DNA of 64,000 nt, taken from positions 159,388,552-159,452,551 of the forward strand of contig BTPG01000004.1 of NCBI GenBank assembly GCA_036245525.1, given 5' to 3'. Below are positions 33,655 through 44,415 of this stretch, piece by piece. Under the pieces are notes generated by a model, which was given only the letters and a program-made list of their open reading frames with translations, was not told where the DNA came from and searched no databases. The first letter of the stretch is position 1. The number at the start of each line of letters is the position of its first letter. This DNA comes from Semisulcospira habei. Lineage: Eukaryota > Mollusca > Gastropoda > Semisulcospiridae. A program made the position numbers and the translations under genes.

Positions 33655-34170
33655 TTAAACAGGTGAAAATACTATAAAATGTGCTGTTGGGGAAACAAAA
33701 GCAGAAGCCATCTGTTGTTTAGTGTCATGCATTTCACGTTTGACTGTCTGCATGTCCTTGTATAGGACACCGACAACAGTGTAGGCCACCACGTGGCACT
33801 GCAGGTGCTTTGTAGCAAAATATTTGAGAGAGAGAGGCTGGTGTGTAGAGTCGTCCATTGATACTGCTACTGGTTGGCAGGCAAGCAGTGTGTCAACAGG
33901 CGTCTGGTCTGCAGTCAGGGAGCCGGGCTGTAACCCGGCAGTAGCAAGAACAGACTGGTCGCCGGGAAGATGTGGGGTGGAGGAAGGGAGGGGACTAAGG
34001 TTGTCCGTCTCAAGGATGGTGGAGACGGGTGGGTGGATGACGACTGTGGGCGGGGCAGGGATGTTTGACGGCTGTACCGAAATGACATCTTCCCTTAATA
34101 CTCTCAAGTGGCTGGTTGTTGCATGGATATGGTTGCTGGGCAACTCGTTCACAATACGGGTGGTGATCAC
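33655..34170 (-). CDS. Unidentified 171-aa open frame
   Basis: An open minus-strand frame rich in Thr, Pro, Ser and Val (PAPPTVVIHPPVSTILE, LPSSTPHLPGDQS) with a more ordinary C-terminal half (KYFATKHLQCHVVAYTVVGV, YKDMQTVKREMHDTKQQMAS). It is bounded by a LINE fragment and a (GA)n tract. I recognise no domain. It may be transposon-derived, an exon, or chance. Confidence 0.25.
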   Translation of the reverse strand: MITTRIVNELPSNHIHATTSHLRVLREDVISVQPSNIPAPPTVVIHPPVSTILETDNLSPLPSSTPHLPGDQSVLATAGLQPGSLTADQTPVDTLLACQPVAVSMDDSTHQPLSLKYFATKHLQCHVVAYTVVGVLYKDMQTVKREMHDTKQQMASAFVSPTAHFIVFSPV

Positions 34171-34222
34171 ATGACTAGTGGGAGTAGAGTGAACAGGCTC
34201 AAGAGCAGGAGTAAGGGTTATC

Positions 34223-34250
34223 GTAGAGAGAGAGAGAGAGAGAGAGAGAT
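34223..34250 (+). repeat. (GA)n microsatellite with shared flank
   Basis: The flank TTTTGCATCAATGTTTGCGT (after 34,262) also follows the (GA)n tract at 24,879-24,907 (TATTGCATCAATGTCTGCGT), so both tracts belong to one dispersed repeat. Confidence 0.75.
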
Positions 34251-34875
34251 TACATCTTCTCTAGAGTTTTGCATCAATGTTTGCGTGGTGACAAAGTTGC
34301 TGCTTTTTCTCTCAAATGTATTTTTTTGAAAAATACTTACCGATGGCATTACTAATAGGAAGGTACGCTTAGCTTACCAATTTCAGCCAAAAAAAACCAT
34401 TGTGTATACATCACAACCAGGTAGGCGACTCTAGGGAGTCATTACCAAGAAACCCTGGCCGTCACATGCCTGGCAGCTTCCCGCCAGTCTTAGCCTTAGC
34501 TCAACAGCGGCAAGTGGGGCAGGAGGGAGGGACCTCTGAGTAATGCCATCAGCAAGTATTTTTCGAAAAATACATTTTAGATAAAAATACATTTGTTTTC
34601 TCAAAACTGTTACCGAAGGCATTACTAATAGGAAGAATAGTGAATAGGAGGTGGGTGCCGCCCCCTATGCATCTCCCACGTTTTCACTTTGCCAGGAGAA
34701 AATGCACCCCATCATGCGTTAAGCTATCGAGGCCCCCCCACGCGCCCACTCCGAACAATTTCAGCTCGGCAAAACCCATGGCGCCTGTGACGTCAGGAAG
34801 GAGTGTTGCGCTGTTGAGATGTCCCCCACGAGGGCCAGGTTGCCACGCTGCCAGATAGGTCTCGTAAGTAGAGGC

Positions 34876-35075
34876 TGGCGAAGGTGGATCCGCCCGTCAC
34901 CCCAATGGCCTGGGCAGCCTGCGGCAACGGCCTGCACAGTTGTGGTCAAGGCGGTGTTCGCAGCTACTCCTCCGATCTCATGTGCCTGGATGCGCATCGT
35001 CCTTGTGGTCAAGGCAGTGTACGCAGCTACTCCTCCGATCTCATGTGCCCGGATGCGCATCGTCCTCACCCGCTC
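34876..35075. repeat. Two tandem units of about 62 bp in the DIRS 3' tail
   Basis: GCAGCTACTCCTCCGATCTC with GTGCCTGGATGCGCATCGTC occurs at about 34,967 and again about 62 bp later. It lies between the recombinase remnant and the 3' end. Confidence 0.8.
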
Positions 35076-35259
35076 CTCTCTCTCTGGGCGTGGGGACCAA
35101 GCTCCTGATGTCTGGACTCGCCTAGGGAGAAAGTCCCGTCGTGGGCGGACTGGCAATTCCCAAACCAAAGGTGGGGCAGGGCTCTCGGATGTGCTCATCT
35201 GTGCCGGGATGTCACGTCCGCCCGGGGCCCAGGGCATGAAAGGCGTGAGCACCCCTGTC

Positions 35260-35722
35260 TGAGTGGCTTAGTTCTGCGCAGGTAATTCCAACGCCCAGAC
35301 AGGGTCCTGTTGGCGGGACTCCCAGGACTGGTACTTCGCCTGGAGCTGGCGGACGGTCAGCACCTGAGGTGCTGCCGCTGGGGCTGGTTCTTGGCCAGAA
35401 ACGTCGGATTGGTGAGGAGCTGTACCAAACCATCAGCCCTGAACTGGAGACAGGAGGATCGCCCCGTGAAGGCATGGATCTCACTCACCCTGGACACCGT
35501 GGTGAGGGCAAGCAGGAAGCAGGTCTTCCTGGTTAGGTCCCCGAAACGCGCTGGGGGCAGAGGCTCTAACCGCTCCAAGTTGAGCCAGGTTAGCACCCAG
35601 GACGTCCCAGGGAGGGATAGCGGGCGGGAACCGGCCGCTGAAGATCCAGGCACGCCCTCAGAACCGTGCGGTCCTTGCAGCCCCCGGGTCGGGTAGGCCC
35701 ATGTGTCGACACGAGTCTGCAA
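35260..35722 (-). pseudogene. DIRS copy 3 tyrosine recombinase remnant
   Basis: The frame 35,357-35,722 contains SWVLTWLNLERLEPLPPARF, DLTRKTCFLLALTTVSRVSE (box I Arg) and LQFRADGLVQLLTNPTFLAK. It is truncated before the HxxR and Tyr boxes, and the preceding core-binding part is in another frame. Confidence 0.75.
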
Positions 35723-35806
35723 TCATCACCAGGCACCCTCCGATGGTGAGAGGCCAGGTTCTGCTGGGAGAAGAGCCACAGAAGAGCTCGGCCAGCTGTG
35801 GGGTAG

Positions 35807-37042
35807 TCAGGTCCGTGGGGGAGAGCTGCTTGGCTGCACCCCGAACTGGGGGGCCCGCCACCTTCCCTCGTAGACGTTACGGGTAGAGGCCCAGCAAGCC
35901 ACTGCGATCGCTTCCACCGCTGCATCCGAGAAACCTCTTGCGGCGAAGGACTGATGGACACTCTCCAAGCGTGTAGTAGCAGCTGTCCGGGCACGGGCGA
36001 AACAGCTGCTGTCGGGGCTGCCTGAGCATTGTACGAGGCGTGGGAAGCCTAAGCGGAGGGTCAGGGCGAGGCTCAGAAGGTCTGTGGTCAAGCTCCTGGT
36101 CCAGCTGAACGACGCCATGAGGAATAGAACCGTGTTGCCACCCCTGAGCTTCTGGGGCACCTGTGGCATCCGGGTGGCGGGAGGAACGCGGAAGCTAGCC
36201 GCCAGTCCCCTGGTCTGGAGAGCGCGTCTAAGGTCCAGGCTAGTAGATCCGGAATGGGGGAGATGCAGAGCGGGAGCTGCCTGTTCCACCTCGTGGTGAA
36301 GAGGTCGATCATGGGCGCCTCCCAGCCGCGCGCAAAGTAGCTGGAAGACATACGGGCGCAGGAAGCACGCCGCGTGGAGAAGATGGTCGCGACGCGAGAG
36401 AGAGTCCGCGAGGACAGTCAGATGGCCCGAGATGTGCCGCGCCCGAAGCGTGATGCCCTGCTCTCTGCACCACAGGAGGACTTGGTACACGAGGGTGCAG
36501 AGGGAGGGTGCGCACGTCCCACCCTGGTTCTGTATGGTTTTGTTGGAGAGAACCAGGATCTCCTGCTGAACGAGGCAATCGTCCCAGGCAACAAGCGCCA
36601 ACCACACGGCCTTCAGCTCCAGCCAGTTGATGCATCTGTCTGCAAGGTCCCTCGGCCAGCTGCCCGAGGTTGTGCCGAACTCTGGCAGCAGAAGAGCTCC
36701 CCAGCCGGAGGGGCTCGTGTCCATGCAGATGGAGAGCTGGGACGGGAGGAGAAGTTTGGAACCCCCGACGCTAGCCAGGACCTGTCCGTCCACTGCTGGA
36801 GATGAGACTTGACCAAAGGCGATACAGGGACCAGGGCCACCAGATCGCCGGAGGATGGGCGCCAGTGGAGGAGCAGATGCAGCTGGATCGGGCGAGAGTA
36901 GCACCTGCCAAGGGGTAGGAGGTCCGCTGCCGTGCTTAAGAGGCCCAGCAAGTGGAGCCAGACCCTGGCCGGGAGATCTTCCGCGTGAGAGACTTGGAGC
37001 GCCAGCTCTGCTACCTTCTAAATTCGCCCTTCGGGGAGCCAC
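35807..37042 (-). pseudogene. DIRS copy 3 RT connection and RNase H (411-aa frame)
   Basis: Order: RT thumb/connection (GLAPLAGPLKHGSGPP in this frame is out of register), then RNase H SICMDTSPSGWGALLLPEFG, CINWLELKAVWLALVAWDD, ILVLSNKTI, ITLRARHISGHLTVLADSLS, and after it a linker to the recombinase. RNase H would remove template RNA during reverse transcription. The acidic residues of DASPSGW-like, ELKAV and the HISG..N/ADSLS blocks are visible. It overlaps the upstream RT frame because of a local duplication. Confidence 0.78.
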
Positions 37043-37575
37043 ACATGGTTGAGGTCAGTGAGGAACTCAATGCCTAGGTGAATAAACCTGCGCGAGGGGG
37101 GGAGATCCGACTTGCCTCCTTTGACCAGGCAGAAGAGCTCCCCAGCTGGAGGGGCTCGTGTCCGTGCAGATGGAGAGCTGGGGCAGGGGGAGAAGTTTGG
37201 AACCCCCAATGCTAACCAGGACCTGTCAGTCCACCGCTGGAGATGAGACTTGACCAAAGGCGATACAGGGACCAGGGCCGCCAGATCGCCGGAGGACGGG
37301 CGACAGTGGAGGACCAGATGCAGCTGGATCGGGCAAGAGCAGAGCCTGCTGAGGGATAGGAGGTCCGCTGCCATGCTTAGGAGGCCCAGCAAGTAGAGCC
37401 AGACCCTGGCCAGGAGAGCTTCCGCGTGAGAGACTTGGAGCGCCAGCTCTGCTACCTTCTGAAATCGCCCTTCGGGGAGCCGCACACGCTTGAGGTCGGT
37501 CAGGAACTCCATGCCTAGGTGAATAAACCTGCACGAGGGGGTGAGATCAGACTTGCCTCCATTGACCAGGCATCC
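36690..37575 (-). repeat. Tandem duplication of about 442 bp at the RT/RNase H junction
   Basis: 37,076-37,125 and 37,518-37,567 are copies (GGTGAATAAACCTGC.CGAGG then GACTTGCCTCC), as are the stretches to their left. In protein terms GGKSDL.PS.RFIHLG.EFLTDL and the following connection domain occur twice. The 437-aa RT frame runs into the second copy. Confidence 0.88.
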
Positions 37576-38331
37576 AAGCTGGCGGAGCAGGGTCAGTAAA
37601 GAGTCCCAGTCCTCCGCTAAGGCTGTCGCCATCTGGTTCCGGAGGAGCAGATCGTCCAGACAGTTGGAGGTTGGGCGCGAGGCCATCTGTCGGAACCTGG
37701 AGACGACTCCGTCAATAATCCCAGTGAACACCCACGGGCTGAGGTTGAGGCCGAAGGGCAAAGCCCGAAACTGGTATACTACTCTGCAAAAGGTGAAGTG
37801 AAGATATCGACGGGATGCCGGAAGCACAGGAATATGGCCATCTCCATCCGGAAGCGTGGGGCCGAAATGCACCTGTTTAGCGCTGATAGGTCGGTGACCG
37901 GACACTGCTTGCCGCCCGGGCACTAGGACGAGACGGCTGTAGAAGGCCCGGGAGTAAATACATGAGACTACTTCCGTGGCCTCCTTCCGGAGCAGAGCAA
38001 CTACCTCCTCGTGAAGCGCTTCCGCCTTGCCCCGATCCCCCGGTACCCGCATCCACAGGGGGGAGTGTCGCAATGGCGGGGGAGACTGGAAAGAGATCCT
38101 CAGGCCCTCCGAGACGGTCAAGAGAATCCCAGGGTCGTCCAGGAACAGCCGGCGCCACACGCCGCTGTGGAGTGCTAGCCTCCCGCCGACTGGAGCCCTT
38201 ACAGGAATCGGCGGAGGGACGGGAGACAAGTCAGTGGGCCCGGCCGCGCCCGGGCCTTCGGGCGCCTCTGGGCCAAGTAGGGGTGGGTGCGGGGACAGCG
38301 CGCAAGCATGCAGGAGGGGGACGGGATGCAC
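37018..38331 (-). pseudogene. DIRS copy 3 reverse transcriptase (437-aa frame)
   Basis: It contains the pre-RT block (VGGRLALHSGVWRRLF, about 48-63), FYSRLVLVPG, then LPFGLNLSPWVFT (191-203) and the catalytic box as SNCLDDLLLRN (CLDD at 224-227 instead of YLDD). The motif A region (SLDLADAYLHVP in copy 4) is missing: a deletion joins VHFGPTLPDGDGHI to SRRYLHFTF. The frame stays open but the enzyme would be inactive. Confidence 0.82.
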
Positions 38332-39101
38332 CGGGGCCTCTGGGTAGATGAGTGGATGGGAGTCTGAAGGATCGCAGGGCGCGACCCATGGCTCTGCGGG
38401 CCGATTGAAAGCGGGTAGCGGAGGCGACGGTCATGGCTGGACAGAGATACTTAGAAGACTCCTTGACAGCATGCTAGGTCCGTCTAAAGAGCAGCGATCC
38501 CCCGAAGGGTGCCTGTCGACGCTGTGCCTTTAAAGCACTTGGACTGCCGGGGTGCGTCTACCACGGTGCGGCCTTCCTCTTCAAGGGGGGGGAGAGGGAG
38601 GGCAGAGTCCAGGGGGAGGAAGGACGCGATGAGCCGGGAGGCCTCGGTCAGGGAGCGGAGGGTCTGAGAAGTCGGAGCCGCGCAGACCAGTGACTCTGAC
38701 AGGGACGACCGCGCCCTAGGTGACGCCGAGCGGATGGCCACCAGCCCAAGGGCAGACACAGAGTCCTCCGGGTGGAGGCTGAGGGCCTCGTCATTGTTTC
38801 CTGCAGACAGCGGAGGGGAGTGGGGGTCCCCGCGCGATGAATGAAGCGTGGCTGCTGATGCGCGCCTGCTCCTGTGAAGCGTAGAGGTCCGGAGGGGAGG
38901 GCTGGACCGGTTAGTTAGTTAGTTATTTGGGTTTAACGCCGAGCAGGCAACTAAGGCCATCTCACGGCGGGAAGGGTAAAAATCTGGTCAGCCAGACTAA
39001 AAGAAAGGTCTTAAGACATGATGTAAATATACCTTAAAAATATGTCAGGCTAAAATGTCGCACAGGTCTTTAAAGAAAATGTCGAAAGACTCTCAAAAAG
39101 G

Positions 39102-39770
39102 TCAAAATAATAGAAACATCATAATCCATAAACGCTCAAATCTTATTAAAATATGGCACTCCCTCAGAAAACTGAAGATCTTGTCCGGGGGCACATCCCG
39201 GAACAAAACCTTCAAGGAGTCTGCCGTGAAATGTTTATACCTTGTGTTGATTAGATCAGCACAAGACAACAAAAAGTGTTGAACAGAGTACTGCTCGTCG
39301 CAGGCATAACACCATGGACGCTCCTCCTGTTTAAGTAAATAGGAGTGCGTAACATACGTGTGGCCGATGTGGAGCCAAGCCAGGACAGTCTCCTCATGGC
39401 CGCTGCCGCAGCGATAAGGTAGACCGTCGGACAACTTAGGAAGGGCTTCATGCAGCTTGTTAGCTTCCTCTTTGTCCCATTCGGACTGCCACTCACGGGC
39501 TATGTACGCACTAGCCACATGTCTAAAATCACTATAAACAGTCTGTGTGTCAGGGACAGGGTCATTGCGTGCATCGTTGGCAGCAGAATCTGCGATCCTG
39601 TTGCCGATGCCCACATGCCCTGGCACCCAAATAAAAATGATGTCATAATATTCCTTCATCAAGTCCGCGTGGAGCTCTCTGATCTGCACCAGCAGTGGGT
39701 GTCATTTCCTGTGCCCTGAAGGGCCTGCAGGGCAGAAAGAGAGTCAGACAGAATCAGGAAGTTCCTTTCT
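39102..39770 (-). pseudogene. I-type LINE ORF2: RNase H end and C-terminal Cys region
   Basis: The frame 39,102-39,689 starts within RNase H (IFIWVPGHVGIGNRIADSAA, the last conserved box) and runs through GSGHEETVLAWLHIGHTYVT to a Cys/His motif WCYACDEQYSVQHFLLSC. A frameshift near 39,770 separates it from the preceding frame. Confidence 0.82.
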
Positions 39771-39775
39771 CTAGA

Positions 39776-40678
39776 TCAATAAGCATGCCTGAGTGCCAGC
39801 AGAACCGCCTGCAGTTCCACACTAAATACTGATGAGTGGTCTGGGAGGCGGTGCTTAAATGGGCGTCTAGGATGGCGAGAGGACACTGCGGCCGCAGCCA
39901 CTCTCCCATCCTCAGACTTTGACCCATCGGTATAGATATGACAATAGCCAGGAAAAATTGAAAGCAGTTCATTGAGGCTCTGTTGGTATATGGCTGGTGG
40001 AGTAGAGTCTTTCTTGTGGGCAGTCAAGTCCAGCAAGATGTCAGGAACTGGTAAGAGCCAAGGTGGAGTGATGTGTTGCAGGGATTCCGAAACTCTGTCC
40101 AGGTCCAATCCGGCCACCTGCAGATGAGGTCGGACACGGAAAGAAAGTGGACGGACAGCTCCCGGATGGGTATCGTAAATCTCTGCAAACGATGGTTTAA
40201 AAACACAATCATAGGCAGGATTGTCTGGATGGGCCTTCAGTTTCAGAACGTAGCTGAGCATGAGGCGGATGCGGCGGAGCTTGAGAGAAGGCTCCCCTGC
40301 CTCGGCATACAGACTAGGAACTGGAGACGTCCTGAAGGCCCCAAGACATATCCGCAGACCCTGATGGTGAATTGTGTTCTGACACTGTAGCACAGACTTG
40401 GAAGCTGAGCCATACACCACAGAGCCGTAATCCAGTTTGGACTGAACAAGGGCCCGGTACAGACGAAGTAAGACAGTACGGTCCGCACCCCAGTCAGTAC
40501 GACCGACGACACGAAGAATGTCGAGAGCCTTCTGACAAGAGGTTCTGAGGTAATTAATATGGTTGCGGAAGGTAAGTCTTTTGTCAAAAATGACCCCCAG
40601 AAACTTTGCCTCCTCGGCCACCTTAACCCATATCATACTGAGGCTAAAAGCTTTAAATTTGTACTCTGCCATATGCAA
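39776..40678 (-). pseudogene. I-type LINE ORF2: RT thumb and RNase H start
   Basis: A 300-aa frame: EEAKFLGVIFDKRLTFRNHI, then QSKLDYGSVVYGSAS, QGLRICLGAFRTSPVPSLYA, and RNase H CHIYTDGSKSEDGRVAAAAV with SVFSVELQAVLLALRHA. Its first about 15 residues (MHMAEYKFKAFSLSM) come from the foldback element at 40,627-40,842, not from the LINE. Confidence 0.85.
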
Positions 40679-40842
40679 TCTACATTATGGTATTTACAGA
40701 TAAGGATATAGACCAATGGCTTTAGTTCAAGGGTGGTGCCAGAATAGCTTGGCGCCTAGAGGCGCCAAGCTATTCTGGCACTACCCGTGAACTATTTTAG
40801 TCCAAATTATTTCACACACTGGCGTATTCCGAATGATAAGGG
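40627..40842. mobile_element. Palindromic TTAA foldback element, copy 5, inside the LINE
   Basis: Bordered by TTAA at 40,623-40,626 and 40,843-40,846. The ends are CCCATATCAT and ATGATAAGGG. The central palindrome (about 40,727-40,796) has near-perfect arms of about 34 bp: AGTTCAAGGGTGGTGCCAGA...GCTTGGCGCC. Removing the element and one TTAA joins GVPI to KVAEEAKFLGV in the LINE frame, which fixes its borders. Confidence 0.92.
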
Positions 40843-40859
40843 TTAATTGGCACTCCAGC

Positions 40860-41170
40860 AATGCTCAGGCTAAGTTCTGGAAAAAAAATTCGTCTGGTTA
40901 GTAAAATGCACACAGACAGTCTTGGAGGGCGAGAACTTGAATCCATTGAGAGACACCCACCGCTGGATGCGATCAACGTACAGCTGCAAGCGCCTCTCAA
41001 GGGACGCAAGTCCTCGACCACGTGCGCACAAAGCAAAGTCGTCAACAAACAAAGAGCATTCAGAATCATCCTTGACGGCTTTTACAATGTTATTAATTTT
41101 AATACTAAATAAAACAGGAGATAGAATGCTGCCCTGTGGGACACCCATCTCCTGTTCAAAGGAGTCGGAG
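40860..41170 (-). pseudogene. I-type LINE ORF2: RT motif B and catalytic box
   Basis: MGVPQGSILSPVLFSIKINN (motif B), then SLFVDDFALCARG (F.DD box, here FVDD), and FKFSPSKTVCVHFTN. A frameshift in an A run near 40,880 moves the next residues (PELSLSIAGVPI) to another frame. RT motifs before B are absent. Confidence 0.85.
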
Positions 41171-41838
41171 ACGGCGGATCCTCCTCACAGCTGACCAATG
41201 ACAGGACTACTGGGAAGTGGTCACTACCACACAGGTCGTCGTGAACCTTCCAGACAAAGTCCAGCATGAGAGAAGGATCACACACAGTGAGGTCTAGAAC
41301 AGAACTAGATCCTGAACCTGAGTTAGAGTACGTAGGTGAGCCATCGTTAAAGACACATAGGTTAAGTTGAGAAAAAACATCTTCTAACATCTGACCTCTG
41401 CCATCATAGTGGTCACTACCCCAAAGGTGAGCGTGACCATTAAAATCCACCATGAGAATAAAGGGAGGGGGCAGTTGATCTACTAAATTAAAAAAAATCA
41501 TTACTACAGACCCGCAAGGATGGTGGCAGGTAAATACTGCACATGGTTATGGTCTTCTTCAAGGTAACCCGAGCTGCGACAGCCTGAAGACTGGTGTCGA
41601 TGCTAACGGGGCTACATAAAATTTGGCTACTAATGAGAAGAGCCACTCCACCCGAGCGCCTCTCCGAATCAGAGCCTTTATGTATAACGTTAAAACCATT
41701 AAAGGACACAGGGTCAGAAGTCTTTAGGTAAGTCTCCTGAAGAGATATTACTGAGGGGTTATAGCACTTGACTAAAAGACGTAATTCCTCAAAGTTAGCT
41801 TGAAAACCACGACAATTCCACTGAAGCAGAGAGTCCAT
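41170..41838 (-). pseudogene. I-type LINE ORF2: endonuclease domain
   Basis: It begins MDSLLQWNCRGFQANFEELR and VISLQETYLK at 41,838, then a frameshift near 41,490-41,500 leads to PFILMVDFNGHAHLWGSDHY, SVLDLTVCDPSL and LCGSDHFPVVLS. These are the APE-like nuclease boxes (N, QE, DFN, D-T, SDH). The domain ends and RT motif B follows almost at once near 41,160, so roughly the first half of RT was deleted. Confidence 0.87.
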
Positions 41839-41840
41839 GA

Positions 41841-43232
41841 TTATGTCTTATCTGGGGGTGCGGAGTTTTTCCCCCCTTTTTCCTTTGCCTTGGAAGGAGT
41901 TGGAGAAACAGAGGGGGGTCGGCTCCCGGGCCTCCTCTGGTTCTTAGGAGATGAAGGGTTTGGAGCTGCCACAGCATCGGCAAAGACAACTTCCACTCCC
42001 TCCATCTGCTCCTCCAATGCAGCATATTTGTTTTGAAGGGGGACATCAGTGTTCCCCTTATGGGCCCGTGCGCACGGCGGTCCCATAGATTTCTTAGACT
42101 TCTGGTCCTGGGCAGCGGTCCTGCCACTAGAGTTAGCGGCCTTAGAAGGCTGACCAGAGCCAGAAACCTTTGGCGTTGACAAACTAGCAGGTTTGGGTGG
42201 GGGCTGAGGCTTAGGGGCCGCAGAAGGCGGTGCCACCGGACCGGTAGCGTCCGCCTTCCGCGTTCCCTGGTTCCTCGTCACCACCGGAAGAGGGTTACTC
42301 TCCAGGGGCGAGAGGATCTGAGGCTCCGCCCCCAACCAAGAAGTTGGGGTTTGACAAGAGAAGTCTTTGGTGGGGCGCTTGCCTGCCACCGCAGCGCTGA
42401 AAGTATACACAAAGTTGTTATTTGAGTTTGGCGCAGCCTCAGCTGCACCAGGGCCATCAGCCAGTTTTTTGGCGTCCGCAAAGGACAGCCCCTTCTCCAC
42501 ACGCACCTGCTGAATCCTGCACTCGGAGATCCAGCGAGGACACTTCTTGTCCGAAGCCATATGCGCCCCCTGGCAATTCACACACAGGGCGGTGACTGTG
42601 CAGGACTCAGCAGAGTGTCCGGGCCTAGTGCAACGGGCGCATAGAGCCTCTGCCTGGTGGCATGTCTTCTGCCCATGGTCATACTTTTGGCACTTAAAGC
42701 ACCGGAGGGGGAGAGCGACATACTTTTTCACTTTTAGGGAGTAGTAACCTCCCCAGATGGTAGTAGGAGCTGTGGGGTTGCCAAACGTCAGGATGATGGT
42801 AGGGAGACGGATCTCCCTACCACCTCGTTTGGAAATGAAGCGCCTGACGTAGGTCACCCCCTGTGACTTAAGGTTCCGTACAAGTTCATCTTCAGACAGT
42901 TCGGCCAGTGCTTGATCTTTAATCATTCCTCTAGAGGAATTCATTGTTTTGTGGGGAGTGACCTCCACTGGAGTGTCTCCGATGGAGGAGAGCCTCAGTA
43001 GCCCATTGGAGTGTGCCCGGGTATGGCACTCTACCAGCAAGTCACCAGACCTGAGGCGCTGGGCCTCAGGCCTGCCAACACGGCTCCCGAGGGTCTCCCC
43101 TACCAGGAAAGGGTGCAGCTTGGAAACAGGCTTCTCTTTAACTTTGTTGTGGATAATGAGAAAGCGAGGCCAGGCGGCCGACGCCTGAGGCGTCGCTTCC
43201 TCACAGTCAGTCACTATCGTTTTCAATGACAA
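41841..43232 (-). CDS. I-type LINE ORF1: nucleic-acid-binding protein with three CCHC knuckles
   Basis: A 463-aa intact frame. An N-terminal region with PRFLIIHN (22-29) may be part of an RRM-like fold. Three zinc knuckles follow: CFKCQKYDHGQKTC (178-191), CARCTRPGHSAESC (198-211) and CVNCQGAHMASDKKC (217-231). The C-terminal half is rich in Pro, Ser and Lys and likely disordered. ORF1 proteins of this type coat LINE RNA. The stop sits just before ORF2's first Met, so the two ORFs are nearly adjacent. Confidence 0.88.
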   Translation of the reverse strand: MSLKTIVTDCEEATPQASAAWPRFLIIHNKVKEKPVSKLHPFLVGETLGSRVGRPEAQRLRSGDLLVECHTRAHSNGLLRLSSIGDTPVEVTPHKTMNSSRGMIKDQALAELSEDELVRNLKSQGVTYVRRFISKRGGREIRLPTIILTFGNPTAPTTIWGGYYSLKVKKYVALPLRCFKCQKYDHGQKTCHQAEALCARCTRPGHSAESCTVTALCVNCQGAHMASDKKCPRWISECRIQQVRVEKGLSFADAKKLADGPGAAEAAPNSNNNFVYTFSAAVAGKRPTKDFSCQTPTSWLGAEPQILSPLESNPLPVVTRNQGTRKADATGPVAPPSAAPKPQPPPKPASLSTPKVSGSGQPSKAANSSGRTAAQDQKSKKSMGPPCARAHKGNTDVPLQNKYAALEEQMEGVEVVFADAVAAPNPSSPKNQRRPGSRPPSVSPTPSKAKEKGGKNSAPPDKT

Positions 43233-44415
43233 TGTCGGCGGCTACGTGCCGCTTTGGTGCCAGTTTTGGTTTTTTGATATTTTTCATATTATAGTATGAT
43301 AGATATTCATCCCCCGGGGGTCCCCGCCCGCCACCGAGCCCAACAAGGGAAAGTGCAATTGTCGGCGGGTCTCCAGCCGACGCACAATGGAGACTGCCCG
43401 AAAGATATACTCAAGGGGGTAAGCCCAATTGAACCATTTGAGCCACCGCCTTCTATCACACTGTTGAATGCAGGGGAATACTGGCGTAAAGCACCTAGTC
43501 AGCATCACAGGCTATAGCACGGTGCTCCGTATAACAACCCGCATGTCAACAGGGGGATAGGGCTCGAAGTGACAAGAGCCGATTGATTAGGCCGGTACGA
43601 CTAGCCTCCCGTTTAGGCTGAAGTCAAGGCCAAAGTGGAGTGTTTCAGCCACCAGGATCTTCTTCTCCCCCGACACGGGTCTCCAAGCACGGCAAACACT
43701 TGGGATCCAAAGGACCAAAAGCTCACGCGTATTTTTAAGGACCAATCCAACATGGTAGGACCTGGGTAAGCACAGCTCCTTAAAAACCGGACCAGTGAAA
43801 AAGACTGAACAACATATCTGCTGACATCAAGTCCTAATCCTGGACAAAGATGGCGCCCTTCTGCTAGCCCACTCAGGGACTGAGGAGACTACCCACCCAC
43901 ACCACGTGGAGGCCGGTGCCCAGTGGGCAGGGCTGGACCGGGGACGGCGGGAAGATTCCACCCAGTCTGAAGACCGGCTGCTCACCGCGAGGCCTCGACA
44001 GGAATTCTAAGGATCCCGGCGTCTGAGGCTGTCGCCGCGACGGGACTCCTGGTCGCGCGAACGGATGGAGCTAGGCCAGTTAGCCCTACCGGAACCATTC
44101 TGTTGCTGATGAGGCCGCGCATCCCAGCCGTTCCTGGTGCGGTCCTCTCGGGGCTGTGAGTAGTGCGCGTCTCATTGCTCCTAGAGCGGGGAGGCAGGGT
44201 TCCAGCGGCCTGAGTTTGACGAGGAAGGATGAAGCCGAAGAGCCAAAGCGGGAAGCCGAAGAGCCGGAAGCCTGGCAACTGGGTAGCTCCTCCCATTGGT
44301 GACTGACAGTCTTCCCCTCTTCCGCGTGGTGGTCTCGGGATCCGGGCGCTCAATCACGGCACTTGTCAGGTTGAAGACTGGCCAGCTGACGGCTCTCTGA
44401 GTGTGGGGATCGAGT

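Larger units (their letters stand above)
38911..43928 (-). mobile_element. I-type LINE with 13-bp target duplication, internally deleted
   Basis: A 5,018-bp insertion in DIRS copy 3. It is flanked by AGGGCTGGACCGG at 38,898-38,910 and 43,929-43,941. The 3' end on the minus strand is GGCGTTAAACCCAAATAACT followed by (AACT)n. ORF1 has three CCHC knuckles; ORF2 has endonuclease, RT and RNase H, a combination typical of the I superfamily. The 5' UTR is about 700 bp (43,928-43,233). ORF2 has lost RT's first half. Confidence 0.9.
34306..44415 (-). mobile_element. DIRS-like retrotransposon copy 3, split by a LINE
   Basis: Its 3' end is at about 34,598, followed by the usual terminal module (34,306-34,594) with TACTTACCGATGGCATTACT ends. 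Reading leftward from the 5' side: ORF1 remnants (44,415-43,942 and 38,897-38,400), RT (38,331-37,018), RNase H (37,042-35,900), recombinase (35,720-35,260). The 5' inverted repeat is missing: similarity stops near 44,415. A 5.0-kb LINE interrupts it at 38,911-43,928. Confidence 0.8.
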
